From an uncultured Eubacteriales bacterium (lineage in GTDB: Bacteria > Bacillota > Clostridia > Christensenellales > Borkfalkiaceae): a stretch of DNA of 64,000 nucleotides. Positions 16,716 to 26,154 of this stretch are shown here, piece by piece. The notes beneath the pieces were generated by a model. It did not search any database. It was not told where the DNA came from and was given only the letters and a program-made list of their open reading frames with translations. Each line of letters opens with the position of its first letter. Within the stretch, counting starts at the first letter, position 1. The stretch covers positions 1-64,000 of the forward strand of contig CAJLRM010000010.1 in the NCBI GenBank assembly GCA_905209085.1, written 5' to 3'. Both the position numbers and the translations under genes were made by a program.

Positions 16716-18071
16716 TCAGTTTTTAAAGCTATGAATGGGTGCGGGGAGATTGCCGCCGCGCAGGATAAATTTCGAGCTATCCGTATTGTGAACGGGCAGG
16801 ATGGGCGCGCGCCCCAAAAGTCCTCCGAAGCTGACCTGTTCTCCCACCCCTTTATTCGGCGCGGGAATGATGCGCACCGCCGTCGTCTTGTTGTTGATCA
16901 TGCCGATCGCCGCTTCGTCCGCGATCATCGCCGCGATCGTCGTCGCGGGCGTATCGCCGGGAATCGCGATCATATCCAGCCCGACGCTGCACACGCAGGT
17001 CATCGCTTCCAGCTTATCGAGGTTGATTTCTCCTTTTTCCGCCGCCTCTATCATGCCGATGTCCTCGGAAACGGGAATAAACGCCCCGGAAAGTCCGCCG
17101 ACGCGCGAGGACGCCATGACGCCCCCCTTTTTCACCGCGTCGTTCAAAAGCGCCAGCGCCGCCGTCGTGCCGTGTCCGCCCACGCATTCGAGTCCCAGCT
17201 CCTCCAAAATCTGCGCCACCGAATCTCCGCGGGCGGGCGTGGGCGCGAGGGATAAATCGACGATGCCGAATTCCGCGTTTAAACGCTTCGCCGCTTCACG
17301 GGCGATCAGCTGCCCCGCGCGGGTGATCTTGAACGCCGTACGCTTGATCATCTCCGCCGCTTCCGTCAAATCCGCGTCGGGAATCTGCTCCAAGGCGTGC
17401 TTGACGACGCCCGGCCCCGAAACGCCCACGTTGATCACGCAGTCCGCCTCCCCCACGCCGTGGAACGCGCCCGCCATAAACGGATTATCCTCCACCGCAT
17501 TGCAGAAAGCCACCAGCTTCGCCGCGCCGATACCGTCCTTTTCGGCGGTCAGTTTCGCCGCTTCCTTGAAGGTTTCGCCCATCAGTTTCACCGCTTCCAT
17601 ATTGATTCCCGAACGGGTGGAGCCTACGTTGACGGAGGAACAAAGCCGCTCCGTAGACGAGAGCACTTCGGGGATCGTGCGGATAAACGCGCGCTCGTAA
17701 TCGGCGGTCGATTTATGTACGAGCGCGGAATATCCGCCGAGAAAATCGATGCCGAGCGTCTTTGCCGCGTCGTCGAGGGCCTTGCCGATCAGGGGCGCCT
17801 TTTCGGGAAACGCCGCGCAAAGAAGACTGACAGGCGTCACGGACACCCTCTTATTGACGATGGGAATGCCGTATTCGCCCGACAGATCGGACGCGGTCCC
17901 GACGATCTTTTCCGCGCGGCGGCAGACGAGGTCGTATACTTTTTGCGCCGTTTGCTCGGCGGTGTCCCGCACACAGGAAAAAAGGGAAATTCCCATCGTG
18001 ATCGTGCGGATGTCGAGATGTTCCTTTTCCACCATGTCGATGGTTTCCAAAACGTCGAATTGCGTAAACAT
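16716..18071 (-). CDS. DUF711 / UPF0210 family protein
   Basis: 451 residues, full length for the family (PFL-like fold, glycyl-radical-enzyme relative without a known reaction). Characteristic stretches include DIRTITMGISLFSC at the N-terminus, INVGVSGPGVVKHAL, VDLSLAPTPARGDSVAQILEELGLE and the C-terminal GLLGRAPILPVH. It lies 15 bp downstream of an ACT-domain gene, the partner it has in many Firmicutes, so the ACT protein may sense a ligand for it. The function of the pair is unknown. Confidence 0.93.
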   Translation of the reverse strand: MFTQFDVLETIDMVEKEHLDIRTITMGISLFSCVRDTAEQTAQKVYDLVCRRAEKIVGTASDLSGEYGIPIVNKRVSVTPVSLLCAAFPEKAPLIGKALDDAAKTLGIDFLGGYSALVHKSTADYERAFIRTIPEVLSSTERLCSSVNVGSTRSGINMEAVKLMGETFKEAAKLTAEKDGIGAAKLVAFCNAVEDNPFMAGAFHGVGEADCVINVGVSGPGVVKHALEQIPDADLTEAAEMIKRTAFKITRAGQLIAREAAKRLNAEFGIVDLSLAPTPARGDSVAQILEELGLECVGGHGTTAALALLNDAVKKGGVMASSRVGGLSGAFIPVSEDIGMIEAAEKGEINLDKLEAMTCVCSVGLDMIAIPGDTPATTIAAMIADEAAIGMINNKTTAVRIIPAPNKGVGEQVSFGGLLGRAPILPVHNTDSSKFILRGGNLPAPIHSFKN

Positions 18072-18086
18072 ATTCTTCTCTCCGCC

Positions 18087-18356
18087 TTAAATATTGTGCA
18101 TCGCGTTGAAAATATCTTCGTGCTGCATATAGATGGACATCCCGATCTTCTTTCCCATCTCCGAACATTCCTTCGACAACTCGGCAAGCGCCTGCGTCGA
18201 CTCGGATATGTCCACAATCATGATCATGGCGAAATATTCGCCGAGAATCGTCTGGGAAATATCCTCGATATTGGCGTTCTTTTCCGCCAAAAACGCGCTG
18301 ACCTTGGCGATGATGCCCTTGCTGTCCTTTCCCGTAACCGTCATAACCGCTCTCAT
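18087..18356 (-). CDS. ACT domain protein, UPF0237
   Basis: 89 residues, a single ACT domain (beta-alpha-beta-beta-alpha-beta): RAVMTVTGKDSKGIIAKVSAFLAEKNANIEDISQTI then the strand EYFAMIMIVDIS. Such stand-alone ACT proteins bind small molecules, often amino acids. Directly upstream of the DUF711 gene and translated in the same direction. Confidence 0.92.
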   Translation of the reverse strand: MRAVMTVTGKDSKGIIAKVSAFLAEKNANIEDISQTILGEYFAMIMIVDISESTQALAELSKECSEMGKKIGMSIYMQHEDIFNAMHNI

Positions 18357-18508
18357 TCTTTCTATCTCCTTTTTCCGTGGTATCTTACTCTCGTTCCGTC
18401 TTTTCGAGCCCTCAAAGCGCTCCGCCCGTCGGGATCTTTATGGATACATCGATATGGACAAATTCCCGTATCCGCGTTCCAAAAGCGCGGAGCCATGAAA
18501 GGCGCTCT

Positions 18509-19255
18509 CTATTTCGCGTCCCCGGGATTTTGCGTTTCCTTTGTCCGCGCGGATTCTTCCGCCCTTTCAGGCGCCGCCGAAACGTCCTCTTTTACGTGTG
18601 CGTCCCGACTTTCCTGCGCCCGGTCCGCCTCCCGCGCCTTTGAAGCCTCCTCCGTTTCGGCAACTTCCTCCGCGGCGGAGATCTCTTCGTCGACGGCTTC
18701 CGATTCTTCTGCTTCTTCCTCTTCTTCTACGAGCGCGCCCCTCTCGATAATTTCGTACTGCACGATGAAATTACTTTGCAGAATATACTTTACGAGGTCG
18801 CCCTTTTTGAGGTCGGGCAGGGGTTTTTCGTTGTCAAAATACGCTTCGCGTTCCATCCATTCGCTTTTCTTTTTGTTCCACGTTTTGAAAATACACGCCG
18901 TGGCGTCCACGTAGTCCTTTTGCAGATCCTTGGATTCAAAGCCGACGAAATAATTTTCCTCTACGTTCTTCAACCCCTCGGACAGATAGTACATCATCTT
19001 GTAATAGCGGCGGATGCGGTGAAACTTGATGCCCATGAAAGGGAACACGAACAGCACGTACAGCGCGGAGGCGACGTAAACGCACGCCTTGGGCAGCGAC
19101 TGCATCGGATCCGCATAGGGCAGAGAAATATAATAGAGCAGCCACGCGACGCAAAACGCCGCGTAGCCAACGGTCACGCCCAAAAACGTATAAAATATCT
19201 TTTTTTTCTGGGCGATGACCTTATTGAAGTCATTGTCATTGTAAACGGTCGTCAT
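18509..19255 (-). CDS. Two-helix membrane protein with acidic low-complexity tail, unknown
   Basis: 248 residues from the ATG at 19255 with AAGGAG. Two hydrophobic helices at about 22-43 and 58-80, then a soluble domain of about 90 residues (KFHRIRRYYKMMYYLSEGLKNVEENYFVGFE...), then about 75 residues of Glu/Ala-rich disordered tail. No family is recognised. The soluble part looks like a small beta-rich domain that might be OB-like, which is a guess. Not clearly in an operon with its neighbours. Confidence 0.6.
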   Translation of the reverse strand: MTTVYNDNDFNKVIAQKKKIFYTFLGVTVGYAAFCVAWLLYYISLPYADPMQSLPKACVYVASALYVLFVFPFMGIKFHRIRRYYKMMYYLSEGLKNVEENYFVGFESKDLQKDYVDATACIFKTWNKKKSEWMEREAYFDNEKPLPDLKKGDLVKYILQSNFIVQYEIIERGALVEEEEEAEESEAVDEEISAAEEVAETEEASKAREADRAQESRDAHVKEDVSAAPERAEESARTKETQNPGDAK

Positions 19256-19379
19256 CTGTTCTCCTTTTTGGCGGAAGGTTATTTTTATTTTTTGGCCGCG
19301 GTTTCCGCGCGCCGCTTTTTTGAACAACTTTTTTCTTGTCGATACGTCTTCGATACGTTCCTCAAAAGCCGCGGAGGGT

Positions 19380-19853
19380 TCATTCCGAAAGCACTTTTTT
19401 ACAGTTCATGTACTCGCACATGAACTCGTCCAAACGTTCTTCCTTCGTCGGCGGTTTTTTTTGAAACGAACCGACGAGCAAACAGCCGAGCGCAAACAGG
19501 GCGACGGGAACCAAAAATACGACGAAAAGCAGAGCAAATCCTATCCATTCGAGCCATCCGCTGCGCCCGCCTTTCGTATATCCGTCGGGATCGTAGACGA
19601 TTTTGCCGCGAATCGAGCACCCTGCCGCGGTCTTTTCTACGACGGAACAATACCAATATCCCGCATGGTCGCCCCTTTCGAGTCCGAGCCAAACTTCTTT
19701 ATTTCCGTCTTCCCGCAGAATTTCCCGATAGAGGAGTTCTCCTTTTTCCGCAGCGTATTCCTTTACCTGACGCGGGATACGCAAAATAAATTCTTCGGGC
19801 GGCAAATCGCTCAAAAACGAAAACCCGGTCTGCCTCGGACTATTTTTCTTCAT
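19380..19853 (-). CDS. Hypothetical single-pass membrane protein
   Basis: 157 residues; AGGAGG precedes the ATG at 19853. Residues 1-100 are soluble (FILRIPRQVKEYAAEKGELLYREILREDG...), followed by one strong hydrophobic segment at about 104-128 (WIGFALLFVVFLVPVALFALGCLLV) and a short charged tail. Family not recognised. It starts 19 bp after the end of the DegV gene, so it is probably cotranscribed with it. Confidence 0.6.
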   Translation of the reverse strand: MKKNSPRQTGFSFLSDLPPEEFILRIPRQVKEYAAEKGELLYREILREDGNKEVWLGLERGDHAGYWYCSVVEKTAAGCSIRGKIVYDPDGYTKGGRSGWLEWIGFALLFVVFLVPVALFALGCLLVGSFQKKPPTKEERLDEFMCEYMNCKKVLSE

Positions 19854-19872
19854 GGAGCGCCCCTCCTGAAAG

Positions 19873-20712
19873 TCAGTCGTGAATGAACAGCACGCCGAGA
19901 GTGTTTCTGCCGCAGTGCCCCGTGATGACCGAGCCCGCGACCGTTTCCACGACTTCGTCAAAATCAAACTCGCTTTGCACCATTTCCCTGGCGAGTTCCA
20001 CAAGTTCGGCGTCGGCGCTGGAATGGGTGATGAAGCAGCGGGTTTTGTCGTAGACGGGATACGCGGCTTTGAGTTCCTCTATGTAGGACTTGATGCACAC
20101 CGTCATTTTTCCGCGATATTTTTTCTTGACGCCGAGCTGCCCGTCTTTCATGTCTATCATGGGATGAATCTTCAAAATATTGGCGCCGTACATTTCCATT
20201 TTCGAACATCTCCCGCCCTTATAGAGATATTCCAGCCGATCGGGCACAAACGAGGTGTTCACGCGAGCGCGCAGCGCGTTTACCGTTTCTTCGATCTCCG
20301 CCGCGCTCTTGCCCGCGTCCCTTAAATCCACCGCCTTCATCACGAGCAGTCCCTGCCCCGAAGAGAGCGCCAGGCTGTCCACGACGCGCACCTTGCCGTC
20401 AAATTCTCTGGACGCCGCAAGCGCGCAGGAATAAGAAGCGGACGCTTTGGAAGAAATGGTAAAATGGATGACTTCGTCGCCGTTTGCCGTAAGAAGGGAA
20501 AAGAGCTCCCGAAAATCCTCTATGCCGGGCGCGCTCGTTTTGGGAAGCATCCCGGTCTTCTCCACGAAAGCGAAAATGTCCGCGGGCGCAATGTCCACGC
20601 CGTCTTTAAACGTTTCCGTGTCGAGTATGACTTTGAGCGGCATGAGGCGAATCCCATGTTTTGGCGCCAATTCGCCCAAATCGCAGGTACTATCCGAGGT
20701 AATCTGAATCAT
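19873..20712 (-). CDS. DegV family fatty-acid-binding protein
   Basis: 279 residues, complete DegV fold. DegV/FakB proteins hold a fatty acid for the FakA kinase that makes acyl-phosphate for phospholipid synthesis. The N-terminal ITSDSTCDL, the KTSAPGIEDF helix start, FTISSKASASYSCA and the C-terminal VITGHCGRNTLGVLFI are diagnostic. No fakA gene is in the window. Specific lipid unknown. Confidence 0.93.
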   Translation of the reverse strand: MIQITSDSTCDLGELAPKHGIRLMPLKVILDTETFKDGVDIAPADIFAFVEKTGMLPKTSAPGIEDFRELFSLLTANGDEVIHFTISSKASASYSCALAASREFDGKVRVVDSLALSSGQGLLVMKAVDLRDAGKSAAEIEETVNALRARVNTSFVPDRLEYLYKGGRCSKMEMYGANILKIHPMIDMKDGQLGVKKKYRGKMTVCIKSYIEELKAAYPVYDKTRCFITHSSADAELVELAREMVQSEFDFDEVVETVAGSVITGHCGRNTLGVLFIHD

Positions 20713-20829
20713 TTTACGTTCTCCTTTGATTTCACTATAATCTTTTGTATTCTTTGCGGCTCCGCGCCCCGTATTTTCGCAAAAAACGCCGCGAAACCGA
20801 GGTTTTTCTATAAGTTCTCTCCTTTTCCG

Positions 20830-21471
20830 TTACGTGTTATCCACGCGCATTCCGGGAATATATTTGAGGACGCTCTTATACTTTATCGCCCACTCGGGCA
20901 CGACGCCGTAAATGTCGTCCACCGTGTAGAGTCTGTCCGTAAAATGCGAAAGTCCGTCCTTATAGCGGCTGTCGCGGCTGTTGGTGCGGTTGTCGCCCAG
21001 AAAAAAGATTTCGTTTTCGCCCACTTCGTAGAGAGAAAAGTCGTAATGTTCGTCGCCCGCGTAATTGCCGTGAGGATCGTCGTAGGGCACAAATTCCTCC
21101 GTGCCCGCATAGCGGATGTAGATCTGGCTGTCTTCACAGTACAGCGCGTCCCCTTCGAGCGCGATGAGTCGTTTGATCAGAAACTGCGTTCCCGTAAAGC
21201 GGTACTCCCGCACGTCCAATACGATGACGTCCCCGCGCTTTGCGTCCGCGCCGTATTTCATCAGCAGTTCGTCCCCCGTGTGGAGGGTGGGAGCCATCGA
21301 TTCCCCGTCCACGTACACGCCGCCGAACGTACTTGTCCAGTACATTCTGAATCCCAGCGCCGCGATGACGATGACGATGAGAATGCTGTAAAACCATACC
21401 GAGGAACGCCGCGCCTTGTAGCGGTATCTGTATTCGTACAGGCCTCCGTCCCTCAAATCTTTTTCGTCCAT
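20830..21471 (-). CDS. lepB: Signal peptidase I
   Basis: 213 residues, type I (S26) leader peptidase of the membrane. One N-terminal transmembrane helix (about 25-45), box B with catalytic Ser59 in DGESMAPTL, box D with the general base Lys100 in LIKRLIALEGD, and box E GDNRTNSRDSR. It removes signal peptides of exported proteins such as the envelope protein at 55183-56070. It follows the DUF951 gene by 6 bp. Confidence 0.95.
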   Translation of the reverse strand: MDEKDLRDGGLYEYRYRYKARRSSVWFYSILIVIVIAALGFRMYWTSTFGGVYVDGESMAPTLHTGDELLMKYGADAKRGDVIVLDVREYRFTGTQFLIKRLIALEGDALYCEDSQIYIRYAGTEEFVPYDDPHGNYAGDEHYDFSLYEVGENEIFFLGDNRTNSRDSRYKDGLSHFTDRLYTVDDIYGVVPEWAIKYKSVLKYIPGMRVDNT

Positions 21472-21477
21472 AGTTCC

Positions 21478-21666
21478 TTACTTGTTTCCTTTCTCCCCGA
21501 GGGGAGCTTTCGCGCGTTTTTTAAGTTCGTCCCGGGTGAGATTGATCGTCCTGCCGCAGGTAAGACAGCGGAGCTTAACGTCCGCGCCCGCGCGCACGAT
21601 CACCCATTCCCTGCCGCCGCAGGGGTGCGCTTTTTTCATCAAGACGACTTCGTTCATCTCATACAT
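21478..21666 (-). CDS. DUF951 family zinc-ribbon protein
   Basis: 62 residues. The pattern VVLMKKAHPCGGREW...GADVKLRCLTCGRTINLTRDEL is the DUF951 signature: one Cys in HPCGG and two in CLTCG form a likely zinc site. Small conserved Firmicutes protein of unknown role. It lies between a hydrolase-like gene and lepB in one run of minus-strand genes. Confidence 0.9.
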   Translation of the reverse strand: MYEMNEVVLMKKAHPCGGREWVIVRAGADVKLRCLTCGRTINLTRDELKKRAKAPLGEKGNK

Positions 21667-21678
21667 GGTATCCCCCTT

Positions 21679-23376
21679 TTAAAGCCAGAGGATATTCGTC
21701 ACGGCGTATTCGTTCTCCTCGTCCTCGCAGTCGAACAGGAGCGCCTGCCCCTCGGAAAAACTCTTTAACGGAGCGCCTACGGCCTCGTTTTTAAACTCGT
21801 TCGCCTTTAAAATCATGCGCTTCCATTTGCCGCCCCCCTTTACGCTCACCATGCAGACAAACCGTTCCATGCGGTTTTCCTCGTCGGCGATGTCGATGCC
21901 CACCTTGATCTCCGCGTCCCGCCTGGCATAAATGTCGAATTCCAGAACGGCGTTTTCTTCGGGGACATAGCGCGGAGAGCTTATCTTATACGTTTCTATC
22001 CCGCCCACGGAGTAGGCGCCCTTGATGCCGCCGTATCCCTCCACCAGTTTGGGCACGGCGTCGCATTCGAGAAAGATGCCCGCGACGGAATAATCCTCGT
22101 AGGCCGCGACGCTGAAACAGTCCACGTCCTCGCCCGAATAGATGACCCGGCTTTTCACCGCGTCGGCGTCCGGAGAAGCAAATTTTTTCGCCGCGATTTT
22201 GGATGCGACCTTGAAGCCGTTGATATATTTCGCATAGGCGTACACGAACGCCGCCGCGGCGCCGCGATAGTGCGTGAGCGCGCAGGAAATTTTTTTGTTT
22301 TTGATCTCCTTGCCGTCCGCCTTAAACACGCACTGCCATTCCCGGAAAGTCGATTTCGTCCGCTCGCCCGATTCCGCGTAATAGATGCCCGCCTCGTCGA
22401 GAATGCCGCCCTCGTCGAATTCCACTTCCGCCGAAAGCGCGCCGTCCTCGCTCTTTAAGGAAATATTCAGCGGCTTGGGGATATAGATCTCCCGCCCTTT
22501 CAAATTTCTTTCGAGGAACAAATCCATATCCACGAGAGCGTTAGGTCCGATGCAGGAGCCGCTGTCCGCGGAATAGGCGATGGCGCTGCCGTCGGGGAAG
22601 CCTATCCTCGAATAAGTGTCGTACGCCCTGTCGTAGTCGAACGCATCGTCGCGCAGCGCGCACAGCATCAGGACGGGACATTTGACGAAGGGAGCGTAGG
22701 ACTGCGATTCGATGCCCGCGATGTAGCGATGCCGCTCATCGCTCATATTGCTCTCGGCGTTATCCGCGAATTTGCCGATGTTTCGGTACGCACGCCACCC
22801 CGCCGCGTTGATGGGGACGCCGCATCTGACGTCGGGAGAAAGCATCGTTTTCCACGCGATCTCCCCGCCCGTGCGGATGCCCACCACTCCGATCCCCGAA
22901 ATATCCTCCCGCTGTTTGAGATATTCCACGGAATAGAGAGCGACGTAGATCCATTCGAACCAGCAGGTTTCGTCCGCCGAGGTTTCGACGGTATCGAGTC
23001 CCTTACATTGTCTGTAATTGGCATAAGCGATCGATTGCGGATACACCGTGTGCGGGGCGGCGCTCCCGTCCGTTTCGCCGCTGTAATCGGGCATGAGCAC
23101 CGCGTACCCCTTGTCGATAAAATAATACAAAAGCTCCTGATCCAGCTCTTTCCCCGCATCGGGCAGCAGCAGCACCGCGGGAAACTTCTCCCCCGAAGCG
23201 GGCTTGCCGAACTTAGCGAAAACGCGCACGCTGCCGTCCTCGGTCTTATGTCCCGCGTAGGTGACGTTCCAAAAACGCATCCCCGCTTCCTTGTCCTCCT
23301 CGTATCCCCATTCGCTGGGTTGCAGAGGATTGCTCATATCAAATTTTTTCCACAACGATACGGCACTTAAAATCAT
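21679..23376 (-). CDS. Alpha/beta-hydrolase-fold protein with degenerate active site
   Basis: 565 residues. The first about 300 look like a dienelactone-hydrolase/acetyl-esterase fold: FPAVLLLPDAG, YYFIDKGYAVLMPDYSG (oxyanion strand region), and the elbow strand ISGIGVVGIRTGGEIAW. Where active enzymes have G-x-S-x-G there is G-I-R-T-G, and the late strand that should carry His reads AYSADSGSCIGP, so Ser and His both appear lost. The Asp region (CALRDDAFDYDRAYDTY) remains. The C-terminal about 260 residues are beta-rich and could be a carbohydrate-binding-like module. No signal peptide. Likely a non-enzymatic or altered member; function unknown. Confidence 0.7.
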   Translation of the reverse strand: MILSAVSLWKKFDMSNPLQPSEWGYEEDKEAGMRFWNVTYAGHKTEDGSVRVFAKFGKPASGEKFPAVLLLPDAGKELDQELLYYFIDKGYAVLMPDYSGETDGSAAPHTVYPQSIAYANYRQCKGLDTVETSADETCWFEWIYVALYSVEYLKQREDISGIGVVGIRTGGEIAWKTMLSPDVRCGVPINAAGWRAYRNIGKFADNAESNMSDERHRYIAGIESQSYAPFVKCPVLMLCALRDDAFDYDRAYDTYSRIGFPDGSAIAYSADSGSCIGPNALVDMDLFLERNLKGREIYIPKPLNISLKSEDGALSAEVEFDEGGILDEAGIYYAESGERTKSTFREWQCVFKADGKEIKNKKISCALTHYRGAAAAFVYAYAKYINGFKVASKIAAKKFASPDADAVKSRVIYSGEDVDCFSVAAYEDYSVAGIFLECDAVPKLVEGYGGIKGAYSVGGIETYKISSPRYVPEENAVLEFDIYARRDAEIKVGIDIADEENRMERFVCMVSVKGGGKWKRMILKANEFKNEAVGAPLKSFSEGQALLFDCEDEENEYAVTNILWL

Positions 23377-23438
23377 TTTTCAGTCCTTCCTTCCTTCCTT
23401 TCTCTCTCGCCTTTCCTGCTTTCCGCCTTTCGGCCGCT

Positions 23439-26030
23439 TTAATACGCTTCCACCCTTATCGAGGACCCGCAGCGGTCCGTCGCCCCCGTCACGAGGATTT
23501 TATTGTCTATCCGATGTTTCATTTCCTCGACGTGCGAAATCAGACCGATGGAAAAATGCTTGCTTCTGAGCTTTTCGAGTACGTCCATCACGGTGTCCAC
23601 CAATTTCTCGTCCAAGGTGCCGAAGCCCTCGTCCAAAAAGAAAAACTCGATGGGGCGCAGGGACTTTGCGCAAATGGCGCCGCTGAGCGCGAGCGCCAGC
23701 GACAGGGACACCAAAAAGGTTTCCCCGCCCGAAAGCGTCTTGACGCTGCGCAGGGTCCCGCCGTTGAGATTGTCCCCCGCCTTGAATTCGTCGCCGTATT
23801 TGAGAAAATACCTGCCGCCCGTCAGGGATAACAGCGTTTTGCTGGCGGAAATGCAGATGTCCTGCAAATATTCCGAGGCGATAAATTCCATGAATTTTCC
23901 GCGCGCCGTCAGGTTTTTCAGTTTTTCCCAAAGCTCCCGCTCCCGCAGCTTCGCCTTATACTCCTTTTCCAGTTCCCTGTACTTTTCCTGCAAAGCGCCG
24001 AGGCGCTCGATCTCCTTTTCCCCCACCGCGATCTCGCGAAGCAGGGAATCCTTTTCGAGGGACAGACGGCGTTTTTCGGATTCCAGCAGAACGAGGCTTT
24101 CCGCCGAAAAGCCGTCGAACTTCTCCGCGGGGATCTCCGCGAGTTTGCGCCCGACTACATTGTATTCGTCGAAGAAAGCGTCGCATTCCTCTTTGGCGCG
24201 TTTTCCGTCGCCGATCTCCAAAGCAAGGGAGCGGGCGGCCGTTACGTTTTCCAAGCCGTTTTCTTTGAGGAGCGTTTCGATTTCCTCGCGCGTTTCCTTC
24301 TCCCGCAACGCGTGGGTTTCCGCAAACGCCTTTTGCTTTTCTCTCTCCGCGGACAGCGCGGACACTTTTTCCTCGTAAGAACGGATATTGTCCTCCGCCC
24401 TCTTTTTCGCCGCGCGGAGCGTTTCTATGTGCCGCGTCACTTCTTCGGGAGTGCCCAGGTCTTTGGCGAACGCGATTTTCTGCCTCGCCAGCTCCGCGCG
24501 TTCCCGATAGTGTTTCCCGTCCTCGACGATGCGCGCCTTTTCCCGCTCGTTCTCTTCGTAAGCCTTTTTTCTCTTTTCGAGCGCTTCCCGCTGCGCTTTC
24601 AGTTCCCTTCTCCTTTCTTCGATTCTTTTAAATTCCAGCTGCGCCGCCGCGACGTCGAAAGACCTTTCGCCGCCCGCCGCGAGGGTATATTTCAACACGA
24701 GCGTTTCCACGTCCGTTTCCGTTTCGGGATATTTCGCCTCCAACCCTTTGAGGTCCTCTCTGAATTCGCCGTAAGATTCCGTCAAAAGGACGTCCTTGAA
24801 ATGATGCTTTAAAAACTCGGTGAACGATTCGCTTTCCCCCAAGGCCGTGAGCGCCCCGTCGTTTGCCGCGGCGAGGGCGTCAAAGTCCTCCTCGGGCACT
24901 TTATTTTTGATGGCGCGGTACTTTTCCGTGCATTCTTTGAGCCTGGCTTCCGCTTCCCGACAGGCGGCGATATCCTCTTCCGCTGCCTGCAATTTGCCCA
25001 AAACCACCGCTAAGTCCTGTATCTCGCTTTCTAACCCGCTCTCTTCCAGCTGACGTCTTTTCACTTCCAGATCCCGCTGCGCGCCCTTTAACGACATCTC
25101 CGCTTTTTCCGTCGCCGCAAGAGCAAGATCTTTCGCCCGCACGCATTTTTCGAGCGTTTCCGATTTTTCCCTGACGGCGGCTGCCGCGGGGAACACATCG
25201 AGCTTTCTCCGCCTTTCCGCGTAATAGGCGAGCCGGGCTTCCGCGCGCTGTTTTTCCAGACAGAGTTTCTCGTATTCCCGTTTCTCTTCCGCGAGCTTTT
25301 GCGCGGCGGTCAGCCGCGTTTCCGTTTCGGACAGCGCGGCTTCCGTCCGGGATTTTTTTTCAAAGGCGATGCGAAGCTTCTCGCTTTCCGCCTCGATCCG
25401 CTCCGGGGTGCCGTCCGCGTTCTCCTGCATTTTCGCCTGAATGAGCGCCGCGTCGCCCGCCGACCTTTCGCAGCGGAGGCGGATGCCCGCCGACAGCTTT
25501 TCGCCGTATTTTTCGAGATCGAAGAGTCGGGAAACAAGTTGCAGGCGTTCGGAAGGCTTCGCCTTCACCAAACCCGCAAATTCGCCCTGCGGAAGCGCGA
25601 TGCATTTTTTGAAATCGTCGAAGCCCAGCCCGATGATTTCCTCCACCCGCTTATCCACTTCGAGGGCCCCCTCGGCGACCCCTTGGAGCTTTTCCTCCCC
25701 GTCGTATTCGTAAAGCCACGCCTTGGCGACGTTGTTTTTGCGGCGGCGTTCCCGCTGGACGCGGTAGACGCGGCGTTTGCCTTCGCAGGTGATCTCAAAA
25801 TCGTAAACGACGTATGCCTTATCGCATTTATAGTTGATGCTGTCCGTACCCGAGGAACGCTCTATCTTCCCGTAAAGCGCGAAATGAATGCAGTCGAGAA
25901 TGGTGCTCTTGCCGCTGCCCGTATCGCCGAAAATGCCGAACAGACCGCCGTCTAAAAGCTTTCTGAAATCTATTTGCGCTTTTTCCGAAAAGCTGTTGAT
26001 GCCGCAAAATTCGAGATAAACGGGCTTCAT
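23439..26030 (-). CDS. sbcC: Exonuclease SbcC (Rad50-like ATPase)
   Basis: 863 residues from the ATG at 26030 with AAAGGAGG; the frame is open 39 bp further. SMC-like ATPase that with SbcD opens hairpins and processes double-strand breaks. Walker A GDTGSGKST (35-43) at the N-terminus, long coiled coils rich in Glu, Arg and Lys in the middle, then the ABC signature LSGGETFLVSL and Walker B FFFLDEGFGTLDEK. Shorter than the roughly 1000-residue enzymes, mainly in the coiled coil, where a Cys zinc hook is not obvious. sbcD lies upstream. Confidence 0.95.
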   Translation of the reverse strand: MKPVYLEFCGINSFSEKAQIDFRKLLDGGLFGIFGDTGSGKSTILDCIHFALYGKIERSSGTDSINYKCDKAYVVYDFEITCEGKRRVYRVQRERRRKNNVAKAWLYEYDGEEKLQGVAEGALEVDKRVEEIIGLGFDDFKKCIALPQGEFAGLVKAKPSERLQLVSRLFDLEKYGEKLSAGIRLRCERSAGDAALIQAKMQENADGTPERIEAESEKLRIAFEKKSRTEAALSETETRLTAAQKLAEEKREYEKLCLEKQRAEARLAYYAERRRKLDVFPAAAAVREKSETLEKCVRAKDLALAATEKAEMSLKGAQRDLEVKRRQLEESGLESEIQDLAVVLGKLQAAEEDIAACREAEARLKECTEKYRAIKNKVPEEDFDALAAANDGALTALGESESFTEFLKHHFKDVLLTESYGEFREDLKGLEAKYPETETDVETLVLKYTLAAGGERSFDVAAAQLEFKRIEERRRELKAQREALEKRKKAYEENEREKARIVEDGKHYRERAELARQKIAFAKDLGTPEEVTRHIETLRAAKKRAEDNIRSYEEKVSALSAEREKQKAFAETHALREKETREEIETLLKENGLENVTAARSLALEIGDGKRAKEECDAFFDEYNVVGRKLAEIPAEKFDGFSAESLVLLESEKRRLSLEKDSLLREIAVGEKEIERLGALQEKYRELEKEYKAKLRERELWEKLKNLTARGKFMEFIASEYLQDICISASKTLLSLTGGRYFLKYGDEFKAGDNLNGGTLRSVKTLSGGETFLVSLSLALALSGAICAKSLRPIEFFFLDEGFGTLDEKLVDTVMDVLEKLRSKHFSIGLISHVEEMKHRIDNKILVTGATDRCGSSIRVEAY

Positions 26031-26154
26031 TCTTCCTCCTTTGGAACCCTCCTCCGAGCTTTTTGTCAAAGTTCTTTGGACGCGGCGTTCCGGGTATTTT
26101 TATAGTACGCCATTATGTATATGTGCTTTTTCGGAGATTCCGATACCTGCCGAA

